Shown here: positions 8,213 through 16,020 of the stretch, piece by piece | Position numbering within the stretch: the stretch's first letter is position 1 | How the letters are laid out: each line of letters starts with the position of its first letter | Assembly: GCA_963822095.1 (NCBI GenBank) | Contig: CAWGGS010000028.1 | Span: 116,578-180,577, forward strand | Origin: CAWGGS01 sp963822095 | Lineage (GTDB): Bacteria; Desulfobacterota; Desulfobulbia; Desulfobulbales; Desulfocapsaceae | Reading direction: 5' to 3' | Length of the DNA: 64,000 nt | Program-made: the position numbers and the translations under genes | The notes under the pieces: generated by a model | Databases searched by the model: none | Told to the model about the DNA's origin: nothing | What the model saw: the letters and a program-made list of their open reading frames with translations, nothing else

Positions 8213-9463
8213 GTGGATTTGCAGATTTCAGTCCCCAAGATGGTGGAACGGTTTTTTCGTTACGTGGCGATCGATACCCAGTCGAGCGAAGAGTCTGAAA
8301 GTTATCCCAGTACTGCAAAACAGTTGGATCTGGGAAGACTGCTCCTTGAGGAACTCCAGGGCATGGGTTTGGCGGATACCTGGATGAGTGAGCATGGCTA
8401 TGTTTTTGCCAGTCTGCCTGCCACCACAGATAAGGATGTGCCGGTGATTGGCCTGATAGCTCATGTGGATACCTCCCCCGAGGTCTCCGGTTCAGGTGTC
8501 AAGCCGATGATTCATCAAGACTATCAGGGTGGCGAGTTGGTTTTGCCGGGCGCACCTTCCATGACGATACGTCCCAAGGACAACCCGGCCCTGGCCAATT
8601 GTATGGGCCATGATATCATCACTACGGATGGAACCACATTGTTGGGGGCTGATAACAAGGCAGGAGTCGCCGAGATCATGACGGCGGTAGACTACCTGTC
8701 AGGTCATCCGGAAATTGCCCATGGGCCGATTCGAATCGCCTTTACTGTCGATGAGGAGGTGGGGACCGGAACCAAATATTTCGACATAAAGGCGTTTGGC
8801 GCTCGGTATGCCTATACCATTGACGGCGAAACAGCGGGGGAGCTGGAAGATGAAACATTCTGTGCCGATACGGCGATCGTCACCTTTGGCGGCATCAATC
8901 TCCATCCCGGCTTTGCCAAGGGCAAGATGCTCAATTCCATGCGCCAGGCAGCGGAATTCATAGATTTTCTTCCCAAGGACACCATGACTCCCGAAACCAC
9001 GGATGAGCGGGAAGGGTATATCCATCTGCACTCCATGACCGGCTCGGTGGAGAAAACGGTCCTCAGGTATCTGATCCGTGATTTCACACTGGAAGGGCTC
9101 CAGGAAAAAGAGACGCTCATGAAAACGGTGCTGGACTCCCTGCGGAAGAAATGTCCGCAACTGGTAGCAGAGCTTGCCATAGAGGAGGGGTACCGCAATA
9201 TGAAATACGTGATCGATGCCCATCCCCAGGTTGCCGATTTTGCAATCGAGGCCATCAGGCGGACCGGTCTTGAGCCGCGCCGCCACTCGATCCGTGGCGG
9301 CACGGACGGCGCAAGGCTCTGTGCCATGGGGTTGCCCACCCCCAATATCTTCACCGGCGGCCACAACTTCCACTCCCGCCTGGAATGGATCTCGGTCCAG
9401 GATATGGAAAAGGCGGTGGAGACGATCGTCCACCTGGCCACCGTCTGGGAAGAACGGGCATGA
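8213..9463 (+). CDS. pepT: Peptidase T (tripeptide aminopeptidase, M20 family)
   Basis: 416 residues from the GTG at 8213, chosen because an AAGGAG ribosome-binding site lies 6-7 bases upstream; this gives the normal PepT length, whereas the upstream ATG adds an unrelated extension. Seen in order: 'GLIAHVDTSPE' (first zinc His and Asp, ~H84/D86), 'TTDGTTLLGADNKAG' (bridging Asp), 'FTVDEEVGTG' (catalytic Glu pair), 'YTIDGE' (zinc Asp) and 'TGGHNFHSRLEW' (last zinc His). This dizinc exopeptidase removes the N-terminal residue of tripeptides in the cytoplasm. The next gene is convergent. Confidence 0.93.
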   Translation: MDLQISVPKMVERFFRYVAIDTQSSEESESYPSTAKQLDLGRLLLEELQGMGLADTWMSEHGYVFASLPATTDKDVPVIGLIAHVDTSPEVSGSGVKPMIHQDYQGGELVLPGAPSMTIRPKDNPALANCMGHDIITTDGTTLLGADNKAGVAEIMTAVDYLSGHPEIAHGPIRIAFTVDEEVGTGTKYFDIKAFGARYAYTIDGETAGELEDETFCADTAIVTFGGINLHPGFAKGKMLNSMRQAAEFIDFLPKDTMTPETTDEREGYIHLHSMTGSVEKTVLRYLIRDFTLEGLQEKETLMKTVLDSLRKKCPQLVAELAIEEGYRNMKYVIDAHPQVADFAIEAIRRTGLEPRRHSIRGGTDGARLCAMGLPTPNIFTGGHNFHSRLEWISVQDMEKAVETIVHLATVWEERA

Positions 9464-9602
9464 AACGCAATGCTCTGTGGATATCCCTCTGTACTCCGCC
9501 TCCCCCCTAAAGAGATGGGTACGCTTGAGGCGGATGAACCATAAAAAAGTTACCTCAACAAAGCAGGTCAGCGATCATGGTGAGACTCCGAATGGAGAGT
9601 TT

Positions 9603-10199
9603 TTATTCTACCGCCTTACTTGGCATGATACGAGATGTCTGCCAAACCGTTGTCAATTTGTCTGATAGAAGCTGACTTGCCGGTGTTATGGTCAGTCGGG
9701 TCCAGGGAATTCTTCCCAAGAACCAGAGACGCCAGAAGAAAAGCGAGGTTTCAGGCTGTTTGTCGAGCAAGGTCCGGAATGATTCAAGGGTGCCGATCTC
9801 AACCCCAAGGGCGGCAAGATAGGTGTCGTAGACAAATTTTGAGCAGAATTGGCGGGGGGATTCATAATTGAAGCCAAGATGATACAAAATACCCATGCGG
9901 GCATCACATTCGTTCCGAAGTGCTTTAGCGTCGGTTGTGGACAATCCGTCACGCAGGCGTCGGACGATGAGAGAGTCTTTGTCCGAGCGTGCGATGAAAT
10001 CGGCAATCGGGGAATACCTGACAGTTGGTACCCCGCTTTCGGCAATCTGCCAGCCTGCATAGCGATCAAAAAAGGCAACCCCGACATGTGAGGTCAAAGA
10101 TCCTGTTGCATTGGCCACACGGCGATAGAGAAAATTTGGAATGACGGTAAAGAGGATATCTCCAGGCTCGAGCATGTATTCAATTTGTTGATTCTGCAT
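9603..10199 (-). CDS. YiiX/YebB-like permuted NlpC/P60 cysteine hydrolase
   Basis: 198 residues from ATG 10199, which has AAGGAG upstream; the frame stays open for 48 more codons but those lack a start signal. It shows the circularly permuted papain-like pattern: 'LEPGDILFT' near the N-terminus, catalytic His in 'LTSHVGVAFF' (H38) and catalytic Cys in 'RQFCSKFVYDTY' (C119). Members act on amide bonds of peptides or lipid-linked peptides; YiiX is an E. coli relative. No signal peptide is visible, so the protein is probably cytoplasmic. The actual substrate is unknown. Confidence 0.78.
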   Translation of the reverse strand: MQNQQIEYMLEPGDILFTVIPNFLYRRVANATGSLTSHVGVAFFDRYAGWQIAESGVPTVRYSPIADFIARSDKDSLIVRRLRDGLSTTDAKALRNECDARMGILYHLGFNYESPRQFCSKFVYDTYLAALGVEIGTLESFRTLLDKQPETSLFFWRLWFLGRIPWTRLTITPASQLLSDKLTTVWQTSRIMPSKAVE

Positions 10200-11090
10200 A
10201 GTAGGCTCCTTGTGTCGGCAATTTTCCCCGGTAATATTCAAAAAGATGAAACGTACCGGCAGCAATGTGTTTTTATCGATGATGAGAATAGAAAGATCAG
10301 AAAATCCTTCTGTTGCTCTTTTCCATTGCCGGATTGATTTCATGAATCATACCGGAAAGTAGGTCTTGTTGTATATACTTGAAATAACAAGATAATATAA
10401 ATAAGTTCAGGCAAAGAGGCAAGTGGAGGTAAAAGCAATATCGGCATTTCATGTACATGTCATGTTCAAAAAACGAAGAAGGCCTATGTTGCTCTTAATC
10501 CGGAAGAACCTAAATAACGATTTGTTCGATAGTTGAGGCGCAAGTACAACCAAATATGCCAACCCGAAAGGCTGTGTGTATAATTATTTGTTTTTCCGTT
10601 GTTTTGTGAAATTTGCGGGATAACTCAAAACGTGACTTGAGACCGCGCACAACTTCCTTCTATCTAAGGAACGAGCTTCTGAAATATTTGGCAACTTGAC
10701 TGCCGCAATAAAGCTGCACCGGATCACCTTCTGGGACAAACGGGTATGACAGGATAGGTCCAAATCGTCATTTGACCTAAAACGTAAAGAAGAATCAAAG
10801 AATACCTGCTCCATTTCTCATTCTTGGTTCTAAAATATTATTTTCTTGATGGCCTTTGTTTGTTATGTCTCTTCTGGATTTCACTCGTAATGATAGGAGA
10901 AACGCGCCTATAGCAAAAAAGAGATTTGCCCTGCATTCGGCGCCCCCATTTCTCTTCTCCGCCAAGAACTTTACATTGACGTTGATGCCAATACTTGATA
11001 AAAATTTAAGGAGTAACTGGTTGTATTTTTCTATTTTAAACGACCTCTTCGAAGCCATTATTACCTGAAACTGTTGGAAGGCGCGCTCTC
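10200..11090. other. Long intergenic stretch without a supported gene
   Basis: Nearly 900 bases of AT-rich sequence. Short frames at 10584-10814 and 10795-11058 (minus) have no ribosome-binding site and poor composition, so they are not called. The right end must hold the promoter for the chemotaxis-like unit at 11091. Confidence 0.5.
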
Positions 11091-11462
11091 ATGATAAACG
11101 TGATATTGATCGTTGATGATTCCCCCATTTCGAGGAAGATGCTTAAAAGCTGTATTCCCAAAGACCGGGAGTATGTTTTTCACGAGGCAGGTGATGGCCT
11201 GGCAGGTCTTGAACTGTATAAAAAAAAGCAGCCCGATGTAACCTTCATGGACTTGACAATGCCGGTAATGGATGGGGCGACGGCGCTTGGTGAAATAATA
11301 AAGTATGATAAGCACGCCCTGGTGATCGTTCTGACAGCCGATGTCCAGGTAAAATCCATTACCAGGGTTGTTGAACTTGGGGCTTTTCTGGTGGTTAAGA
11401 AACCTCCCACCAAAGAGAGCATCCAGGAGGCTCTGTTAAAAGCAGAGGAAAAAATTGGGTAA
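11091..11462 (+). CDS. CheY-like response regulator receiver protein
   Basis: 123 residues, a stand-alone receiver domain. Acidic pocket D9-D10 ('IVDDS'), phosphoacceptor D54 ('FMDLTMP'), T82 ('LTAD') and Lys before Pro at ~K104 are all present, so it should be phosphorylatable. It has no output domain. It is the first gene of a three-gene unit with a CheC-type phosphatase and a diguanylate cyclase; the next gene starts 5 bases after it. I infer that its phosphorylation state is reset by the neighbouring CheC. Confidence 0.9.
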   Translation: MINVILIVDDSPISRKMLKSCIPKDREYVFHEAGDGLAGLELYKKKQPDVTFMDLTMPVMDGATALGEIIKYDKHALVIVLTADVQVKSITRVVELGAFLVVKKPPTKESIQEALLKAEEKIG

Positions 11463-11467
11463 CTACC

Positions 11468-12106
11468 ATGGATAATATTACCCTTATTTCCGACGAAGAA
11501 AAAGATATACTTCAGGAGATAATGAATATCGCCTTTGGACAGGCGGCTGCCGATCTGGCAGAGGTCATCAATATCTTCGTGGTCCTTAGCGTTCCAGACA
11601 TCAAAATACTCAAAGCAGTTGATCTTCCTGAATATATCCGGGAAGAATTCAACGAACTCAGCCATATCAGTATTGTAGAACAGAATTTTTGGGGGGAGTT
11701 CAAAGGGAACGCACTCCTTATTTTCCCGGCGGGTGCCGGGAAAGAACTCATTTCTCTTCTTGGCGATGGAGGAGAGCTCACCTTTGAACCGCAATCCAGC
11801 GACATCCTGGAAAGTGAAACCCTCATGGAGGTAGGCAATATCCTGATTGGCGCCTGTGTAGGAAAAATTGCAGAGCTTTTAAAAGACGTGGTAACCTATT
11901 CTCCCCCAAGGGTCATTATCGAAAATCATCCCAATGCCTCGATGCCGAAGTCCTTATTTAATTCATCCGATTCAGCTATCCTTTTAAAAACGGTCTTTTG
12001 TTTTAATGAACGTGATGTAAATGGGTTTCTCTTTCTGATCACAAACGAGGATTCTGTCATCTGGCTGAAAAAAGCCCTGGATGATTTCATGGAACAGTAT
12101 GAATGA
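11468..12106 (+). CDS. cheC: CheC-like chemotaxis phosphatase
   Basis: 212 residues with the duplicated CheC signature E-x-x-N-x-x-x-G: 'EIMNIAFGQ' (E17/N20) and 'EVGNILIGA' (E121/N124). These Glu-Asn pairs form the two phosphatase sites that dephosphorylate CheY-P, so both sites look intact. A CheY-like receiver lies immediately upstream and a PAS-GGDEF protein overlaps its 3' end (the downstream ATG lies within the last codons). No CheA or CheD is in the window. Confidence 0.85.
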   Translation: MDNITLISDEEKDILQEIMNIAFGQAAADLAEVINIFVVLSVPDIKILKAVDLPEYIREEFNELSHISIVEQNFWGEFKGNALLIFPAGAGKELISLLGDGGELTFEPQSSDILESETLMEVGNILIGACVGKIAELLKDVVTYSPPRVIIENHPNASMPKSLFNSSDSAILLKTVFCFNERDVNGFLFLITNEDSVIWLKKALDDFMEQYE

Positions 12107-13013
12107 GTTTTTGCAGATAATTGAAACCGTAAATTTTGGCCTTATCATTCTCAATACAGAACTGAAGGTAACATACTGGAACCATTGGATGGTAAGGCAC
12201 AGCGGGATAGATGCGAAGCAGATTACCGATGCCCCTCTCTTCGATTTTTTCCCTAAAATAAACAATCCTCGTTTTCTGAGAAATTGCAACGCCGTACTCT
12301 CCTTCGGGAATTTTTCTTTTTTTTCCCAGAAACTTCATCACTTTCTTTTTCCCTTCAAACCTGTTGGTTCCTTTCAATCCTCCATGTTCGAGTATATGCA
12401 GCAAAACTGCACCATGGGGCCGATCAGGGATGATGACAATCAAATTATTGGCATCTTCCTGATTGTTCAGGATGTTACTGAACTGGCATCCTATGAGCAG
12501 AAGCTCATTGAGATGAACAACAAGGACGGGCTAACTGGGATTTATAATAGGAGATTTTTTCAAAAACGCCTGAATGAAGAGGTGCAGCGCAATAAACGCT
12601 ACGACAACAAGCTGAGCCTCATTATGTTTGATATTGATTTCTTTAAAAAAGTGAACGATGCCCATGGTCACCAATGTGGTGACGCTGTGCTGCAGGCCGT
12701 AACGTCGATGACCACCTCGATCATCAGAGAAACCGACTGTTTTGCTCGATATGGAGGTGAGGAATTTTGCTGCCTTCTTCCCCAGACCGATATCTGTGGA
12801 GCAACGGAACTTGCAAAACGGTTGAGGCAGTCTATCCAGGGTCAGGTCATCACCTGCCAGAAAAAAGATATCAAAGTCACAGTGAGTCTCGGGGTTTCTG
12901 AGGTTTCGACGGAAGATTCACCCGAGACTTTCCTGAAAAGGGCGGATGTAGCCCTTTACCAAGCAAAAGACTCTGGCAGAAATCGTGTTGTGTCCTTACC
13001 CCAGGCATGTTAA
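12099..13013 (+). CDS. PAS-GGDEF diguanylate cyclase
   Basis: 304 residues from ATG 12099, which overlaps the stop of cheC. An N-terminal PAS-like sensor (~1-130, 'NFGLIILNTELKVTYWN') is followed by a GGDEF domain. The active-site loop is intact ('RYGGEEF', residues ~217-223) and an RxxD inhibitory site (RETD, ~210-213) sits five residues before it, so the enzyme should make cyclic-di-GMP from GTP with product inhibition. 'DIDFFKKVNDAHGH' supplies the metal-binding Asp. Coupled to CheY and CheC, it suggests that chemotaxis-style signalling feeds cyclic-di-GMP output. Confidence 0.9.
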   Translation: MNEFLQIIETVNFGLIILNTELKVTYWNHWMVRHSGIDAKQITDAPLFDFFPKINNPRFLRNCNAVLSFGNFSFFSQKLHHFLFPFKPVGSFQSSMFEYMQQNCTMGPIRDDDNQIIGIFLIVQDVTELASYEQKLIEMNNKDGLTGIYNRRFFQKRLNEEVQRNKRYDNKLSLIMFDIDFFKKVNDAHGHQCGDAVLQAVTSMTTSIIRETDCFARYGGEEFCCLLPQTDICGATELAKRLRQSIQGQVITCQKKDIKVTVSLGVSEVSTEDSPETFLKRADVALYQAKDSGRNRVVSLPQAC

Positions 13014-13147
13014 GGAAATTTAGGAATCACCCATGACAGAATACAGGGGACATAATACTGTTTTGTTGTCGCGAATGACAATAATTTGCCCGGATTTCTC
13101 ATCGTGTTGTGTAGCACAGACTCCGATATCAATTATAAGCCTTCGAT

Positions 13148-13957
13148 TTACCTGTTTTTGACTACGTAGGTTTTTGACAACTTATCGTGAAGCCCTCTCG
13201 ACTCGGATCCGAAAAAAGTTAATGCTTCAAAGGGGATAAATCTTGATAACGTACGCCCTAAGATCTGCCCCACCGAGGGTTTTTCTCCACTCTCATTAAC
13301 CACTTTGGTCCCGATAATCAGTTTGCCAAGGGTTCGGCCGGTCGTCCATTCAAAAAGGACATAATAGCCGATGATAATAGAGAAACTGAAGAGATACTTG
13401 GTTAAACGCGTGGAGAATATTATCATTATCTTATGACCGAAAAGAACACCTAACAAGGCACCGATAAGAGCTGAGAGAATGAAGTAAAACACATGGTCTA
13501 TCAACCAGGTGAAAAATCGCGACCAACCGCTTACAAGTTTGAATTGCTTTTCGCGAGCTATACTGAGTTTGCTCTTTGGAGGAGCGTACGGGTTTGTAGT
13601 ATCCGTTTTGTTCTCTAAGTACGTTGCAGGTGAAATCATTCCGCGAGTGTTTTTGCTTTGAAGCGGGTTGTTCTTGTCATTAGCAGGAACTGGAGTAGTT
13701 GATGGCGGTTGAACATTTTGAGTTGGTATCTCCAAAAGCCTCACCTGCAAACCGATTTGCGTTAGCTTGTCGTGGTATTTCTTTGCCTTTTCGTAAGAAA
13801 GGTCATTTTTCAGTATCTTTGATTTTTCAGTACCAAGTAGAGTCTCTACCTTGTTGAGGGGAATTCTAAAGACCTCGGACATACTGCGAGCTGTTTCATC
13901 CAAAGTGGCATTTGTTTGTAACTGTCCGGAATACACAATTTTATAACGCTTTTCCAT
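13148..13957 (-). CDS. RDD family membrane protein with cytoplasmic N-terminal domain
   Basis: 269 residues from ATG 13957 (AGAAGG upstream; the earlier TTG at 13990 has no ribosome-binding site). Residues ~1-75 are a soluble alpha/beta domain ('YKIVYSGQLQTNATLDE') of a type often found before RDD domains, then a Pro/Asn-rich linker. The RDD domain follows with Arg-Phe...Asp ('SRFFTWLIDHVFYF') and three or four membrane spans, ending in 'GRTLGKLIIGTKVVNESGEKP'. RDD proteins are linked to ion or solute transport in some bacteria, but function here is unknown. Confidence 0.78.
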   Translation of the reverse strand: MEKRYKIVYSGQLQTNATLDETARSMSEVFRIPLNKVETLLGTEKSKILKNDLSYEKAKKYHDKLTQIGLQVRLLEIPTQNVQPPSTTPVPANDKNNPLQSKNTRGMISPATYLENKTDTTNPYAPPKSKLSIAREKQFKLVSGWSRFFTWLIDHVFYFILSALIGALLGVLFGHKIMIIFSTRLTKYLFSFSIIIGYYVLFEWTTGRTLGKLIIGTKVVNESGEKPSVGQILGRTLSRFIPFEALTFFGSESRGLHDKLSKTYVVKNR

Positions 13958-14267
13958 GAGAGTCGGCCTTCTGGGGAGTTCCTTGTACAAAAAAGGAGGT
14001 GTTGGTTACTGTTCTTTCAAGTGTTTAATTCATTGCAATTATGTCCATACCAGCACTGAAATTGTTAGGCAAGTGTTAAATTCATTTTCTCGGAAGCAAT
14101 AGATGGAAAATATAATCAGTGTATATGAAATGTTGCTATCCTGGTATTCGCCTGCTAGGATATGAGCAATATTACAACGTCATCAAGCTTAGATTTTTGC
14201 AAATGGTACAAGGCTATTTTCTGGTTCATGCCAGTCAGTTGCCAAATAAAGCTCAATGGAGGCAATT
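13958..14267. other. Intergenic stretch between divergent genes
   Basis: AT-rich, about 310 bases; must contain promoters for the RDD gene and for the selenoprotein flavoenzyme. No specific site could be assigned. Confidence 0.45.
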
Positions 14268-15611
14268 ATGCTCATTGTGATAGGCGGTGATGCCGCGGGA
14301 ATGAGTGCCGCATCGCAGGTCCGCAGGATGCAACCCGGCACGGATATAACAGTTTTTGAACGCGGCCCCCATACATCCTATTCAGCCTGAGGTATTCCCT
14401 ATTACGTCGCCGGTCTGGTTGACAGGGAAGAGGAACTTGTCGTGAGAACGCCGCAAACGTTCCATGAAAAATATAATATCAAGGTCCATACCAAGCACGA
14501 AGTTACCGTAATCGATTCGGAAAAGCAGAGGGTTCTGGTAAAGAATCTCGATTCATCCACCGAACATTGGGAACACTACGATCACCTGCTCATAGCGACC
14601 GGGGCACGACCCATTCGGCCTTCATTGGATGGTATCAATAGCAGGAATATCTATGATGTCCATGATCTGATGAGTGCGACCCGGATTAAAAAAGCTCTTG
14701 CTACGCAACACCCCAAAACTGCGGTAATCGTAGGCGGGGGGTATATCGGTCTTGAAATGGCCGAAGCATTGCACATGTGTGGCCTGAAAATTAAAATGGT
14801 CCAGCGCAGAGCCCATGTGATGCCTAACATCGATCCGGATATGGGCGAACGCCTTGGCCGGGCCCTTACAGAAAAAGGAATTGAGCTTCATGTCAATGAA
14901 ACCGTGCTGGGTATTGAACAAAAGGGGAACCTGGCCGCAGCCGTTGTAACCGATAAACAAACCATCCCCGCCGATTTGATTGTACTTGGACTTGGGGTGA
15001 CACCCAACAGCGAGTTGGCAAAGAATGCCGGTATCCCGCTCGGACCGAAAAAAAGCATAAAGGTTAACGATCTGCAGCAGACCGAAATCCCCAATATCTG
15101 GGCGGCGGGCGATTGCGCACAGGTCTATCATCTGGTCAGCCGCCGGCCGGAACATGTGGCCCTGGGGACGATCGCCAATAAGCAAGGTCGGATAGCCGGC
15201 CTGAATCTTGGCGGAAGCTATGCCACTTTTCCAGGAATCGTCGGAACAGCGATCACCAAATTCATGGAGACCGAGTGCGCCAGGACAGGTCTCTGTGAGA
15301 GGGAAATTAACGCCCTGGGTCTGCACTATACAACCGGCTTGATCGAAGGAAAAACTCTGCCTCGTTATTATCCGGGCTCTTCCCCGATTTGTGTAAAAGT
15401 TCTGGCTGAAAAAGACTCGGCCAGGCTGCTCGGTGTTCAGATCGTGGGAGGTCGGGGATCGGCAAAGCGCATTGACGTTGCGGCGACAGCTCTCCATGCA
15501 GGTTTTTCTTTACGAGATCTGCTTTATCTTGATTTGAGTTATGCACCGCCGTTTTCCGGAGTGTGGGATCCGATGATCATTGCCGCCCGCATGGCATTGA
15601 AGGAAGCTTGA
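14268..15611 (+). CDS. CoA-disulfide reductase/NADH oxidase-like flavoprotein with selenocysteine (TGA) at the redox-active position
   Basis: Read from ATG 14268 (GGAGG 5 bases upstream), the frame is 448 codons with one internal TGA at codon 41 (14388-14390). Upstream residues give the FAD-binding 'VIGGDAAGMSAASQ' and 'FERGPHTSYSA'; after the TGA comes 'GIPYYVAGLVD'. In CoA-disulfide reductases, NADH oxidases and persulfide reductases this place reads S-Y-x-x-C-G-I-P-Y and the Cys is the flavin-reactive residue, so TGA replaces exactly that Cys. The NAD-binding 'AVIVGGGYIGLEMAEAL' (~152-168), the FAD 'IWAAGDCA' and the C-terminal dimerisation domain are intact; total length (447) is normal. 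A SECIS-like hairpin follows the TGA. A plain gene caller would start at 14442 and lose the FAD-binding N-terminus. Substrate (CoA disulfide, polysulfide, O2 or other) is unknown. Confidence 0.88.
14391..14427 (+). promoter_or_regulatory. Candidate bacterial SECIS element (inside CDS)
   Basis: Just after the TGA the mRNA can fold as CCCU...GUC-GCC-GGUCU-GGU-U-GAC...AGGG. The apical loop GGUCU (14412-14416) begins 22 bases after the TGA and matches the loop of the E. coli fdhF SECIS. Paired arms: GTCGCC with GGT and GAC, and an outer CCCT/AGGG. Confidence 0.75.
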
Positions 15612-15659
15612 AAAAGACATTTCAAGTAGATCTGAGCTGGAAAGCTTACAAAGGTCAAT

Positions 15660-15704
15660 AAGCAAAAGCCGGTAAACAGAATGACATTGTTACCGACTTT
15701 TGCT
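15660..15704. terminator. Bidirectional terminator hairpin
   Basis: AGCAAAAGCCGGTAA pairs with TTACCGACTTTTGCT around a loop of about 15 bases. It lies between the end of the selenoprotein flavoenzyme (plus) and the 3' end of the tRNA gene (minus) and can serve both. Confidence 0.7.
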
Positions 15705-15713
15705 TGTAAAATC

Positions 15714-15790
15714 TGGTACACCTGGAGGGATTCGAACCCCCGACACCCGGATTCGAAGTCCGGTGCTCTATCCAGCTGAGCTACAGGTGC
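15714..15790 (-). tRNA. tRNA-Arg (anticodon TCG)
   Basis: On the minus strand the 77-base sequence folds as a complete cloverleaf with encoded CCA. Acceptor GCACCTG pairs with CAGGTGT (first pair G-U), the D arm reads TAGCTCAGCTGGATAGAG, the anticodon stem CCGGA/TCCGG holds loop CTTCGAA (anticodon TCG) and the T arm carries GGTTCGAATCC. It decodes CGA (and probably other CGN) codons. Confidence 0.95.
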
Positions 15791-15880
15791 ATTTGCCCGG
15801 ATTTCTCATCAGTCCATGCAACGCCATCTTCTTCAGTTTTTTGGCAGTGAACGTAGCCTACTATAGTTCACAGCCAAAAA
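15791..15880. repeat. CCGGATTTCTC repeat and 15-bp inverted repeat
   Basis: A copy of TTTGCCCGGATTTCTCATC (also at 13086-13103) starts right after the tRNA. Downstream, TTTTTGGCAGTGAAC (15837-15851) pairs with GTTCACAGCCAAAAA (15865-15879), one mismatch. Looks like a remnant of a small mobile element; no protein is encoded. Confidence 0.5.
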
Positions 15881-16020
15881 CTTCGAACCTGATGCTGCCT
15901 GAATTGAAGAGTAATCCAGGTTAAGTGCCTGTCTGGATACCACGTCTCGATTGTAAAATCAATAGAAACGATGATTCGAGAACGGTGGCATTACTGTTTT
16001 AAGGCATTGTTGTCTTTTTA

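Noticed and set aside
10584..11058. Two minus-strand frames in the long intergenic stretch
   Set aside because: Low-complexity, no start signals, no family; they overlap each other in different frames.
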